A program made the translations under genes and the position numbers. The notes beneath the pieces are model-generated. The model ran no database searches. It was given only the letters and a program-made list of their open reading frames with translations, and was not told where the DNA came from. Below are positions 33,801-48,800 of a stretch of 64,000 bases of DNA, in pieces (position 1 is the first letter of the stretch; each line of letters begins with the position of its first letter). The DNA comes from Tanytarsus gracilentus (Eukaryota; Arthropoda; Insecta; Diptera; Chironomidae), in the NCBI GenBank assembly GCA_038502055.1, contig JAXRKN010000044.1, positions 2,886,001 through 2,950,000 of the forward strand, read 5' to 3'.

Positions 33801-36800
33801 AAAATCCAACCCTCTTTTTTTCTATTTTTTTCGCCACTCCTTAAATAAATGCTCATTTAAAATTGTGAAAGATTTTTCAAGAAATTAATTTTTAAAAACA
33901 TCTTCTCGATTTTTATCTCAATGCGATGATTGTTGATGAGCCACTGATAGAGTGTGACTAAAGTTTTTTTATTCACATTCGCATCACGTCAATCGATCAT
34001 TCTGCTTTGTAATGGTTTGTTTTTGTGCTCTGCGCGACTTTTGATCTTTTCCAATCAATTTCTCGCGCTATCTCGCGTGATTTTTGTATAAACTTAATAT
34101 TGCGTCACTAAAACTAGTTATTTAGCCACTTCCTCGGTGTGTTTCTGTGGCGGCAATTGCGGTCATGTGATTTTAATAACTGTCGAGTCAACAAAGTTGA
34201 AATGAAAATAAAATTTAAAGAGGATGAGAAAAATATTTTAGCATAAAATTTTAAAGATTTGTTCTTCGTGAAATAAACACAAAAAATCTTATTTTTCCTA
34301 CCTAATTTAACAATCATAAACCAGAGTGTTTACATTCGCAAGAATGTCCTTGGTAAGAAGGAAATAAAAAATCATAGTCGTTATTTTCACCGAGTGAACG
34401 AGCTTTTCGTGGCTTACAACATGCTTTAACGATAAACCTTAACATCTTTTCTTTTTCATGATACAAAATAACGCTGCATGCTGCGCGTTTTATTGTTAGG
34501 TGTTAAGTGTGCTTTCGCCCGCGAATTAAAACCTTTTTATTTTTCTCGTGTACTGCGTAAGACTTCTTGAGTTTTTTACTGATGCCATGGTGAAAAAATC
34601 TTTTTGCGAATATTCTCGATATTTTTTTCTATTTTAAGAACGGAAAATTTATGTTGTTTACTTCTTGTGAAAAAAAACGACGTAGGGATACATTTGCTGT
34701 TACGTGATGTATGCTGGAGGCGGATCAGAACTTTTGTTAGACTGTCGTGAATCCATGAAATTTTTTAAAATTAACTACAATTTATCATTTACAACATTAA
34801 GATGTTTTTAAAAATAACGGAAAACAAAAAATCAATTTTTTACTTGGGACAAAGTTGAAAATGAAACAGCAACAAAGTTGATTCTTTGAAATAACCTTAA
34901 AATTTCATATTAAATTTCACATCACTCTCTGGTCAGGTCATGTTTCATAATGTGTCTATAAATATTCTGACTAGACAAGTATTTTAACAAAGTTTGTGTT
35001 GAAACGCCTCAAATGCGGTTGTTAAGGAAATATCACAAAACTTTCATGTTATATAATGAACTGAAACTTTATAAATTTTCCGAAATATAAAAAGTTGAAA
35101 TTCTCAGAAATTAAAACCAAAAAACTCTCCGAATTAATTCCGTGTAATCCCTTCTAAAATTTTGCTAATTGATACGCTTCAGATTATTTTCATTAGTCGT
35201 TTGACAGTAGAATACAGGTATTATGAAATAGCATAATAAGCAGCTTGTATGAAAGTAATCTCAATTGATCGCAATCATGAGTTTATGCATGTTTGTGTTC
35301 TTGTTTACTTTAGCTCTGTGCGATGACGATGACAAGTCGAGAGTGAGTATTATGAATAGAGAAAGAGGAGGAAAAGTAAAGTGGATTACTGTAAAAGGGA
35401 CAAGAAATTATAGAAAAATTTTAAAATTGACTTTTTCTCCAAATTTTACATTGTTTTGTAATTTTTATTTATTTCATAAGATTTTTTTGTTGAATTTTCA
35501 GTTCAATAATTTTTGACGCAATCACGTGTGCTCATAAAGTCTCACAACCTCACTCTAATTATTTATCAATCTCGACTATCGATGGAGAGAAATTGAAAAT
35601 TGACAGACGACTTGCAAATTTCCCATGAATCTCGACGAGAGTAAAAATCAGACATTCAATTAGTGGCAATTCGACGTTGTTGAGGACGTTACTACGCGCT
35701 AAGTGGACACTTTGTGAACTAGATATTCTATTAATATTTTATTGATTAGACAAGAGATTTTAGATCGTAATTAGCAGCACTTAGCACACCTCATTTGTGC
35801 TACACCATACTCTTAAAGCAAATTGAAGTAAGGTGTAAATATTCAAGTGAATCCATTGATTCTTTTGAAACAAAGAACCATCGGAATGTCGGTCTTGACA
35901 CTTGTCATTGACATCATCTCTCATGTGTGAAGTTAAAATGTTCTAAAATCATTTCACACAAAATATGTCGGTGAATTCTGTTAAATGAGTTGGAAGAATG
36001 TGGTAATTGACACCTTTTTTCGACGATATGTGAATAGCCCACACAGGAGAAAGAATATCATAAAAAAGATGAAAATGATGATAAATGGACATGAGAAGTT
36101 TAATTAAAGGGATCGTCATGTCGAGCGAGAGGAGACAGAGAATTATTCAATTAGCGATAGTTAAAGTGACCTAAATTGCTCGAATGCATAAAAATCTATT
36201 TTCTCATCAAATATCCAATTTAAAGTCTCAAGAGGTGATACGATATCAAAAGCTGTATGAAGGTGTTAATAATCAAAAGGTCAACTTTATACTAACAGAC
36301 TGCGATGCAAGCTAAAATCAATTTCAGATTCCCACGTTTGAATTAATGTGAAGCATCACGCAATAATGCACACCCCAACTACACCAATCATATCCGAAAA
36401 CAAGTATCATTTCATGAAAGGTCAAGTCAAGATTATGAAATAATTTTTTTTGCTGAGAATTAAATCGCAATGACACAAAGAATTTACAGCGAGTGAACAT
36501 GTGGACAGTTACCTAATTTGAGAACAATTCAGTGAGCCCATCATAACAACAATGACTTTAAATCTAGGCCATTATTCACCATATGCGAGTGAGAGAGTGG
36601 CTAGAACTGTAAACTACTGCCCTTTTGTTCGCTCAGCTTTCAAGTTGTTGCTTAGATACCGCGCACTACGCACGGGTCAATGAACTTACGGCGGAGCGAG
36701 AATGATAAGCATAGGAAAGAATAAATTTATGAATAAACTGCACTCACTTGAGAGATAATGCGATGTGTGAATAAACTTCCTTAATTTAATTCTCATGCAT

Positions 36801-39800
36801 GTCGTGGAAAATTGTCGGGGATTTTAGCGTTGAACGAAGAATTTCCATAATTTATACGTAATTTAATCAAGAAGAGAAAACTTTAGCTCTTGAGAGTGAA
36901 AAATAAATTTTGATTGAAATTGAAATTAATTTTTAATTTTTTAGAATTTTTTTTAAATATTTTTAATTTCTTCTCTGTTATTTTTTTAGCACCCAATTCC
37001 AAAAAAAAAGTTGAACGCACTTGAGCTAAATTTTATCAGCTCGAAAGCCTCATCCAATTTCCTTTATTATTCTTTATGGCTCCACCGTCAAACGTATTTC
37101 CCGCTCGCATAAATCGCTTACACTCGAAGCCTAATAAAGTAATTTCCATAGAACTCATAAAACCGAATATATTTAACGATCTGGAAGAAAGTTCATTGAA
37201 ATACAATGTACATTCAGACACAAAAGCTAGTTCGAGCTGATTCACATCACTGATTTCCTTCCCTCCACGGCCTCCCCGAAACCAATTTACATATTGTCTT
37301 CGTTACACTTGAGTCATATAAATGAGATCAGCTTTGATTATTAATGCACTGTGAAAGAACGCACACATGATTAATATTCATTCATTAGTTTCACCGCAGA
37401 GTGCTGTGTGTGGCTCAATCTCGGGTGAATCATACACGTGAATTCCTAATAGCCAGCTTAAAAATGCGAAACACGTACAAAATATGAGGTAGAAAATAAA
37501 AAATAAATGATCAACATGACATGAGAAGTTTTTAATCTTGTGATTAATGTCGGTGAATTCTTTTCATGCACAACTCTCTTTTTATTGTTGTCGTGACCTC
37601 ATAAAAAATTTCTCTTCATACTCTCAATTATTGTTTTTATTGCTCGCGTGTCAAAGTTCACAATTTAACCAAAAAAAATCGCGGTATTTATATAAAGAAT
37701 GAGCTGCAATGAACATTTATTGTCTCGCCGCTTTACCGTTGATTAATTTTATTGCAAATATGGAAGACAAAAATTACAGTAAAAAATTGATATTTGCCAT
37801 AGTGATGTGCCGTAAATTAAATTAATTGCTTATTATCTGTTGCATTTTGCTTTAATATTCAGGCCAAAGTCAAACCATCATTGAAGTCAGATTTTCTTAA
37901 TTTTTTTAACGATTTTCTCCCAGAGACTCGAAAGCTATAAAAACCCACAAAGCATCAAGACATGAATTATTAATTATACGATGATAAAAAGGCAGATATG
38001 GACATTGTAATAAATTACAAGCTTTTGGGAGTGTCGAAATAGTTGAAGGTTTCAATTAAATTTTATGACTTTTTAAATTTAACGGATTTTGACAATTTAA
38101 ATTTACTAAAAAATTTCAAATATCAAATTTATAAATTTTTTAATTTCAATCAAAACTTTCAATTATTTCAATAGTTTCCACTCCTTTGCGTCACTTCATT
38201 TCGAAACCTGATTGTTGATATGCAAATGTGACTTGTTATTCAACCACACCGATGATGATTTAATTATTAAATTGCTCTTCAGTCTGCGCGTTGTGCATCG
38301 ATGAGCTATCATGCAATCCAACGATTGAGCTTAGCTCATACCTTCAGGTCGTAAACACATTTAACGATATAATCAAAAAATTATTTTTTTTTTGCTATTT
38401 TGCAAATTTTCTCACGAAATTATTAGTTAAGGTTTGAAGAATGGCATGGTTAATGGTTGGATCAAAAAATTATCAGGAATATTCCTTAATTGCCTTCGAG
38501 GGAAATGAACCAGAAATTAGTAAATTTATTCTCATCGCGTCTAACAGCCAAAAAGGTGTTCGTGTCATTTAAATTACGTCAATAGAATTTTTATACATAC
38601 ACGCAAAGATGCTGTGGTCAAAACTTACCTAGAAAGAGAAGAAAAGAATTGAAAAATTAATTTATGAGTTTCTAGGAATTTCTCAACGTATAAAAATTCT
38701 CATCACATGGCATGTGAGATTTTTCAGAAGCAGCTTCTCATAGGTCAGTGGCTTGATTTCTTTCAAGTCACGATTTAAATCTTAAATGAGCCAAGTTGAA
38801 AATTTCTAAATTTTCTAACATTTAAAATTTAGTTAACTTTAAATCCTAAAAAATTTTAATTTTTTTGCTTCCCATAAATCCATTCACACCTCAACAACTC
38901 GCAGTTAGAGTTTGTGTGAATTATAATTTTGCATGTTTTGTGATTGCAGAGAGAATCTTTTGTAAAAATTAAAAAATTCTTTTTTTTAATGTTAAAAAAA
39001 AAAAAATAATTTTTTTTTTTTGTATTTTTTTTTTTTTTTTTAAAAAAAAGAAGGGAGAAAAAACGCGTGAGAGAGTCCACCATTCAGCTATGAAATAATT
39101 TTCCATAGAAATTCTTCTTTCCAATTGTTGATCTTTTTCATGATGCATAAAGCCAAAAGCATTATTACATGATGAGGCGCACAACAAAAGAATTAAATTA
39201 CATGCGAAAGATTCTTGAAACTGTTGCTTTCTACAATTCTCTCTTTTTCCTTTTCAAATGCGGTTGGTTGGAAATTCTTTGAAAATTTTCTATTCTAATG
39301 AATCTCATGCATATTCGGTGCAAAAAAATATAAAAGTTGTAAAGTGAGAAGCCTCAACCGTCGCTCAAGTGGTCAACGTAACGTGAAAATTCATTTTATG
39401 GCTTATTTAAAAAGCATGAAAAGGGAAGTACATTCTCACTGAGAGATTGAGATTGATGATGAGAGAAACTCGCGTTGATATTAAGGTCATGATAAAATGA
39501 AAAATTATTCAATGAAAAATTATTCAATGAAAAAAAATTATTTTAAAATTTTAGGAACCCAAAATTCGTAAAATTATTTTTATATTCAGATTTGCCTACA
39601 AAATTTTTCAATTTTATTCAAAATCACCAATAACAAATTTCACGATTAACATTCAAAAATTTTTAAGTGAAAGCTTAAAATTTTTGGCCACGAGCGAATA
39701 AGAAAAATTTCTCTCGATTTATTCAAAAAATTATCTCCAATGATTTAGCTTATTTTTATGTGATGAAAATTGATCTTTGAGAAAAATGTGGCATTGAATT

Positions 39801-42800
39801 TCAAAGAGAATTATTTAAGTGCATCTTCAGAGATTTTTTTTCTCGAGTTTGTTGAGAGAATGCTTTTTAATATTTGTTTAGAGTTGCGTTCAAAGATGGA
39901 AAAATTTTTTACTTAGAGTCACGTTCATTATCGAATTGTTTTCTAACCTTGAAGACAAAAAGTCAATATTGTTATTATCACAAATTACTTAGCTATGGAA
40001 ATTTTTGATCTCAACTTCCTCATTTACATCACGACCCAAAATTAATTTTGCATGCACGAATTTATGGCGCCTGTGTTACATAATTTTCGAAAATACATTT
40101 TGAGCTCAGAATTTCTTCGAGACTACATTTTAAAAAAAGTTTATCGTTCGTCACTTGCACAACTGCAAGCCACACACAGACTTTATGGCAAACCGCACGC
40201 AGACTTCTCCTTGTTTTTATTTTGCTCAACTCATGTGGCTACGAAACATTAACTTGTACATCAATCAGGTGCACTTATGTATGTCTATTGTACATAAAAA
40301 CATGGAATAATCGATTCCACATGTACGCTTCTAATTACTTACTTATTCTCTCTCCGCACTCGAGAGCGTCTTTAAGTTAAATTAACAGGAATTGTCTTGC
40401 AAAAAGCAATTTGCTCATTTCACCCTGGTTGGGTATATTTGATCTTGACATGAGAGGCTTTTTATTTGAAGTGGAAAACTAATTAATTATTTTTCGAATC
40501 GATCGAACGTCTTCGAGGTCTAATTTTCTTTGATTAACCATTGATTTATGTGAAATGTGAGAGGTTAAGGAAGTTAAGGGTGTGACTTTAGGGGTTGATT
40601 ACAGGATTGTGGTGAGATATGTAATTTAAGAGTCGTTAAAAGTGCAAGGGATGAAAACTTCAAAATTTTAACGCTTTTATAAAATTAAAGAAAATTGAAT
40701 CCCAAAATTATTTCGCATAAAATTTAATTTCCATCTCAATTTCTTATTTGTTTACATTTTCACATCTTCAAAAGTATTAAATAATAAAAATTTATCATCT
40801 CATGCGTGTGTCTTCCTACAGATGTTTACAAAACAGATTTGAGAGGAAACAATTTCTCAACCATGAATGAAAAATATGAAAATAAATTAAAATAATAATA
40901 AGCAATATAATTTTTTTTTTCATTTGCATTTTAAATTATGACTTATTTCTATTTTTAGTGCTTTGATATGATTTTAAAACAAACAATTTGAGTTATTACT
41001 TATTGCAAACATCGAAACAACTAATTATGGTCATTTTTTAAAAAGAAGAAAATGTAAGTAGGAGAAATTTGATGCCGTAAATGTCCAAAAATCAGCAAGA
41101 GCCATTTTTTGTCTATTTGCCATTATCTGTTGCTTATATATCAATAAACTCCCATCTATAAATTACAAATTGCTGACTTGCTTTGTTGTATTTGAACATC
41201 CGCCAACCTTGACAGTTACTCGAAACAAAAACAATGGATGAAAAAGTTTAAAGGCCGACATTTAAAATTTTGCGTGTATTTTTAAATGTCATTTGAGTGA
41301 TTTACAAAGATCAAGATGCAAGTCTAGTGCATTCCAAGGGATGGAAAGTTTTTTTGAAAATTTATTAAAGATCCAGGAATTGATTTTACAATTTATATAA
41401 AAACCCATCCCTTGCTCAATTACAGCGCATCGTTTACAAATAATTTTCCACTTGCGCTTGCATGAAAATTTCAAGTGTGCAAAAAAAAGTTCGGTGCATT
41501 ACAAGGCATATATAAAATGTTACTCAATCGATATCAGCTGCAAACATTCGAAAGCTGTGTGCAATTGCTTGCTTCTTTCTTCAACATGAGGAAATTATGA
41601 AATCAACATTTACTAGATTTTTGCGAATTAAATGAGAGAGCTTTAAATGCTAACGAGCTATACGCGATTATGGGTCAGTTGCGTAAGGCTTTTATGCTTT
41701 TTAGCTGCAGTAAAGTGCCATTAAATGAAACCTGACAATAAAGTGAGAGAGCAGCGTTCAATTAAGTGAGTAATGAACTGAATTCAGGTGCCAATTATAA
41801 GTTACTGAGTGCCAATTGTCAATGGCATAGGAACTCGTTAAATGAGATGTCAATGACTGTTGAAAGTTCAGTGAATTTTTTGTGCGGAAAATATTTTTCG
41901 TTACAATGACTTTATTTGGTGATTTCTGTTATAAATTGTGCTTCTTAAGTTGTTACTCTGACAGCAGACAGAAGCACCAAGAATGCGAGGTTAACAGCAC
42001 CGCAAACTTTTTTGTTCGAGTTCAAATTTGATAATTTTCAGCTTATTAAGTTCGTGCACCTTAAGCACTTCAGAAAAATTCCATTTTTTTGAGTGGGAGA
42101 AGAAAGTTTTTATATTGAATTGTCATTCAAATGACATCGCCTAAAGTGTTGGAAATTTTGTCGCTCGACTATTTTTATACGACGATAAAAAAGTTTATAG
42201 AATTCGCTTTTTATTATCTCGAACGGAAGCCGAACACGTGAGGGTTTAAAGATTTTGATAATTTTCAAGATTGGCAATAAAAAATTTCTAGCGAAAATAA
42301 ATTGGATCTAAAAAATATTTTTCAAACCAAATTTTTTTACTCAATGAAAAATTTGCTTATTTTACATCAATGTAATGAATTTGAATTTCAACGATTTTAA
42401 GCACGCACACAAAAAATCATAACTTAAGCGATCCATGTAAATTTTTTCGTGCAACTAACAAAAAAATTTGTGTTCCTTAATGCTGCTCGTTCAAGTAATT
42501 ACTGCTTTCTCGAAGGCAAAGAATGTTAATTTTAGATGTGTGTGATTATTATTGCATGGCACGTCAAATAAACATTTTTTCTTACACCCCAAAAGAAGAC
42601 AATTAAAACTGACGATGCGATGCGCAAAAAATATTTTCATAACAAAATTTCAAGACTTTTTCGATGCTGTGGCAGGAAATTGTTTAAGGACTGTAATAAC
42701 AACTGCTTGAGACTCATTAATTATTTATGTTGAGATATTTTCGAATAATTAACGACTTAGCGCTAGATTTGTCACAAATGAAAGAATTTTTTAAAAAATC

Positions 42801-45800
42801 TCAATTTATTGTTTAAATCTTCATGACCATGTGAAAAAATACCGCAAATTCTCAAAAAGCACAAAAAATTTCTGACCAAAAATGTTTCGTAAAACAAAAA
42901 TTCAAAAAATTGTATGCAGACTTGTGAAGCATTCATTATGAATAATTTATAAAATTTCATTGTTGCAAAAAAAAAATTTTTAAACTCACGTGTGTGTAAA
43001 ACTCAAGCTTCCTCTTACTCCCCTATACGTGATGCCATCATAAAAATTTCACACACAACGAATGTACTTAAGCTTTATAAATTTTTATAAGAGAAAAAAT
43101 TATTATGTTTGTCGAGATTAATAAAGTTGTCTAATTAATGGAGACTTTAATTCAGCTGTTTTATGCAATGCTTTATGTCGTTTATGTTTTGTTTGTTGGA
43201 GGTTACGAGGTGTGATGTCAAAATTATGTTGGGACATTTTTGATAATTTTGCAATTTTTTTCATGCCAAATTTTTTTAATAAATTTTTCATTCATTTCCA
43301 CTCCCATTTTTCTATTTATTATGATGCCAATCTGATACTGACTCGATCCAGCACAAAAACATGCATAAAAACCAAACAAAACCACTTTGAAAAACTATCG
43401 CAATTGTCACTCGTTGAATTGATCGTTTAATTAAATTGCGATTCACTTCACAATTAATTTGTTCATTAAAGCATTCAAATCGTAGGTGTGCGTGCTTTTA
43501 TTTGCGATAAACTATTTGTAATTTGACAGTAATCTTGGAAGGAGAGTTTGAAGGATTTTCAATGAAGACCTTTTGTGTCATTTGACGATTCAATTTATTT
43601 ATAGGCAATGTGAAGCAACAATCGGTGAGTTTATTCTACGGCTTCCGCAAAAAAAAGAATATTAAAGCACTATTAATAGTCGGGACGGGATTAAATTTAA
43701 TTCAACTCTAAAGAGAAAAATTCTCACATACAAATTTATGGCTTAGGGGAGAAGCAACAAGCTTGAGAAGTTTCCTTTTAAACTTTTGCATTTTCTCATG
43801 CGACATAAAATTTGCATAATTTATATTAGAAAACTGGAGTTTTCATGCATCGTGCATAATCCATAGAAAACATCGAGGACGAGACTTAAATGAGATTTGC
43901 CTTAATGCATGCGATAGTTTTGTTATATTTTTTTTTAAATTGAAACCGAAGATGTTGCGCATGTTGGGGATTAAAGACTCGATGACAGAAAATTAAACAA
44001 AAAGATTTTAAAGATATTGAAAAACTTAAAAAAACGTTAAACGTAAATTTAAAGATCATCCTCAAAAAGTAAGCGTTAAATTTCTTAATACAAAACTAAC
44101 CTTTCAAAATTTCAATTACCATAAACTTTCAAGTCCATTTCGACCTATCATAAAACTCTTTAAAAGCCTCTTAAACAAGCTCTCGACTCTTAAGCACTAA
44201 CTGTGTGCCACTTTCATTATATTGATCACATACAATGTTACATTACGGAGATTAAAGCCCATTTTTAAAAGCCATACGCATTAGCAAAGAGACACGATTA
44301 CCGATATATTGAATTTTGGAATTTAAATTCAACTAATTCATGACTTTATTTCATATCACGACCGTTCATCCATTTCAACTGATGTTATAATAAATTTTTC
44401 ATCCAAAATACGCATGATTGATTTCGCAATTTCAATTTACTTTTTTTAATCTACACGCGCTCGCTCCAAAATTGGCGATATTTCAATTTTTATGAAAATA
44501 TTTTTCATTATACGCGGTGTAGCAGAGTGAAATTAATGTTGAGATGGACACGACTTAATTGACTTCAAAACACCATGACTGAGCGAAAAAAATGGCATTT
44601 CAATGGCGAGGAATGAAAGTCTCATCACGCCATCATGCATGGCTGTCTGGTTTAGGTTGCGATGCAGTTTTTAATTCGATTTTTATGTCATGCATTTTGA
44701 TTTTTTTGTATGATTTTAAAGGTTGAAATTGAATTTTAGAAAAATAATAATTTAATTTTGACAATTTAAGGTTTAAAAAATTATCATAAATAAAAACATT
44801 TTCTCAATGCAATGAAGACATTAAGTTCTTCCATGTCCACTGTAGGTTTGAGAGTTGTTTTTAAAAACTATAAAAAATTTATATTTTTCCGGTTTCTTTT
44901 TTTCGCCTCAGATGATTTCTCAATTTTTTCTTTCTCTCTCGCACTTTTTATTATTATTGTGCTGTGAAGTATGATTTTAAATTTTTTATCTGTTCGCGCG
45001 CGATCATTTTCGGCACCGGGGTAACGGTAAATAACTCTGACCATAAAATTATTCTCTCTTTTAATAAATTTTTATAATGTTTTTTTCAGAGAGAGTTTTT
45101 TATATGAAATGAATTAGTTGACAAGCGTGTTGATAGCAAAATAAAGATGTTGACTTGGGGTAGACGAAAATAAGCAATCTCAATTTTTTTTGGTGCTCTC
45201 AATCCACCCACGTAATCCTTCATAAAAGTTTTCTTATTCCTAACTTTTATCCATTAACGGTGTCAAAAGAAATCAAAATCAGAAGATCGACTCTAATCCG
45301 CTATATGGAACACACACGCTGTTGCCTTTTTCGACGACTACAATTAATTTTTTATGCTAATTAAAAACTTTCAGTTTTAAGAGGCTTTAATCGATTTATG
45401 AGCAACTTTGACATTGTCTCGTGTGACGTTCCAGTTTTTTCCTTTCGAAAAACGCGTGTGTGTATGTTGTTTGATCTTCTTTCTCTTTTATGTAATATTT
45501 TTTGCTTTCGTGAATGAACTTAGTATCTGCGAGAGAGTGAGAGAAATGTAAATGCAAGAAATAAGTCAAAATGTGTCATGGGATGTTTAAAAGCTCACGA
45601 GACTGACAATTTAAAACTGAATTTTCTCTCTCAAAAAATAATAATTTTTCAGCAGACACTTTTCTCAATCAAAATTATAATAAAATTTTTTTATTAGTGA
45701 CTTAATTTGCAAACGACCACTCGAATTCTCATATATGCAAAATAATGGCATAAACGTGGGTGTTAATTTTTCTCTGAACTCGTTTTTTATTTTGTTTATT

Positions 45801-48800
45801 TTCTCATGCGAATTGGATCAGAAAGTGAAGGAAAAAAGAATCGAGAAATTTGCAAGGGGTGGAAATTAGGATTTTTAAAAAATTACTAAAATAATTTATT
45901 TTTTCTGCAGCAAAGTTTTAAATTTTAAAATCTTCTATTATTTTTAAAAAAAATCTCCACTTCTTTTTCTTGTAAGAAGAAATTTTTCTTGGCATCGATT
46001 CAAGTTCAATAAACGTATTTGATATGTTCGAAAACAGACGAATATCACTGCAGGCCTCAATGTTCTTTGGAATACATTCACGGAGCTGCTAACATCTTAA
46101 TATTAATTATCGCTAAATGAGACATAAACAAAACGTTTCATCGACAAAAGCACTTAAAATCCCGCTGCTTGTATGATTTTCAAGAATATGAAACCTATTG
46201 TGAAAAGAGATCAGAAAATACCTTTAGGCTTTATCCTTAATCGAATCTCGTGAAAGTAAACGATCTTTTTGCCGTAATTTGCACTTATTGTCCGGTCGTC
46301 GAGTGTTATTGATGGCAACGAGATATTTTTTTGAGGGCGCACACACACGCAACATTCAAAATATATTTTAACGATCAGCGAAAGTTCTCATTAGTGCTCG
46401 CAGCATTTGTCCGTGCAATTAATCACTCAAAATAGCAAATTAAAAATCATCATTAATCTAAATTCTGCATAAACTGTGTATTAAATTTATATGTTGACCG
46501 ATTAATTTAGATGGGTCGTTAAAATTATCGGTACAGTGAAAACTCTCAATATTTGTATTAAACTTAAATTGACTTTAAGTCTCAAAAATTGATTAATTTT
46601 ATCCCTCACATTATTAAATCTCATTAAAATCAATCAATTAGATGATTAATGAAGACTAAATTTGTCGAGCATGTTCCCATCACAAACACAATCACATGAA
46701 CAACATAAAAATTAACGATGAAACGCATTAAAGTATTTCACGCTGCTCTCATCATATCAACAGTCTCGGATGAAATATCCGGGTGTAACTACAATTTTAA
46801 GAGTCTCTTTTTTCATTATCGGTCTGTCAAAAAAATGTGAAAGTTTTTATATGTTTTTTTCATTTTTTATTATAATTCAACGCTTTGTTAGGTGTTGTGG
46901 AGAGTGTTAGAGATAGAATTGAAAAAAATACAATGTCGAGTCGAATGACTCTGTGATGACAACTTTTTTTGTGGTTGATGGGTTGACGGTTTATTTTAAG
47001 CACTCAAAAGGTATTTTTGAAGTGTTGATGTTGAGATTTAAAAATATAATCAGATTTTTTATAAAAGTTCGATCAACCCCAACATTTTACAATGTCATCG
47101 ATTTATTTCTATTAAGCACTTCCCAACTCATCGTATCCACCCTCTTAACCTTACAATGTGGGCAGTTTGTTTTTCTCTTTATAGCATTTAATTACCATTA
47201 GCAAATACTTGGAAGAAAATTAAAATAATCAACATTGAAAAATCTACTTACAATATTCCAATAAATTTCACTTCTGCTCGCTCTTTAATCCTCTTAAAGT
47301 GTCTTCTGAATTTTCCTTCACCGACTTTAATTTCGCTAGAATTGAAATAAATTGAGAGATAATTTTAGGAACGAATTTTTTCACGTTTAAAATCACTCGA
47401 AAATTGAAATGAATGAAAAATGAGAAAAGATGGAAAAACTGGACAGTGAATGATGAATTTTCTTGCTTACTTAGGCGGAATGAATAACAAATGGTATTGA
47501 AAATATTGCGGCGTGATTTAAAATGAAGTGAGGAATATTTTTAAAAAAATGATGAGAAAAGTTTTTAAATCACTTTTAAAATCTTAGAATTTTTTTAACA
47601 ATTTGAAAATGAAGCAAATAAAAAATTAACACTTAATTGTTTGATGAACCCCATTAAGGGTTGCTTTGATAATTTTTTTCCATCACTTTAAGAAAACTTT
47701 CAGAATTTTCCTATCTCAAAATAAAATCGTAAATTTTCTCGATAATGATACACAAAATTTTCTGCAACCTTTTTTGAATTGTTTTTTTTAATTAAAATTC
47801 CTAAATTGAAATTTTTCCTCTGACATAAACAGACAGAAAGCCATAAGGAAAGCTTTACCATGTGTTCATATTGACGTCACACAAAACACACAAAAGATCT
47901 TTTAAGGTCTCATGTTTGGTCTTAATCTAATAAAAGGTTAAGTTCGATTTGGAAAACTTGTCGAAGAGGAAAGGATTTATTTGTGAAATGGAATGAGGCA
48001 TTGAATAAATTTACTATGTCTACAAATATTTGATTTGATTGGAAACATTTATAGATTGAATGAAAGAAAAATTTTAAAAACTATTTTGAATTAAAAATTA
48101 AAATTATCAAAAATAATTAAAAACCCTTTTCCCAAAATTCAATCAACCGTAAAAGTAAAATGGGGTTCAGTGAACAGGTTCAAAGTGACTCATTCTCATT
48201 CTCACAAACACACCCGAAACAGCAATTATGCAAAAATTTGTAATGTGAGAATGCGAGTGGACATGTACGTATTTATTGCACTCGATGTCCAATAAATTCT
48301 TCACTGCAGTACAGGTGCCTGAGCATCAACCACAAGGCACACATTATCATATTGGGAGAGTCGTTAAAGTGTGCTATGAGAGAAAGAGATATCGAATGTG
48401 GCACAAGTGAGCGTCAAGTTCTTCATATGTACATGAAATCGATGAAATATCCGCGGAACGAAAGAAAAAGCGATAAAAAATAAGAAAGTTCTTCTTTTAT
48501 ATTAAATATAACCAGTTAAAGATTAAAAGCGAGTGAGAGGAAAAAGAATGCGAAGAGGAAAGAACGAAACAAGAAGATCAGTTAGTTTTATTACTTTTTT
48601 CTTCTCTGATTTTTCTGCTGTCCACTAAAATTTTTTGGTCAATTTTTCAACACTTTTTATTTCTTCTTTTATCAGAACGACAAAAAAATTGCGCAATTTT
48701 TATGCAAATCTCAATAATTATTTTATCACTCTCGAACAAAATATTTTGCGCTTATATACTTTTTTAAATAATTTTTCTTTTCTCTCTCTTTTATTTTTCA

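Noticed and set aside
38856..39187. Lys/Phe-rich frames around an A/T homopolymer tract
   Set aside because: Low-complexity translation of poly-A and poly-T.
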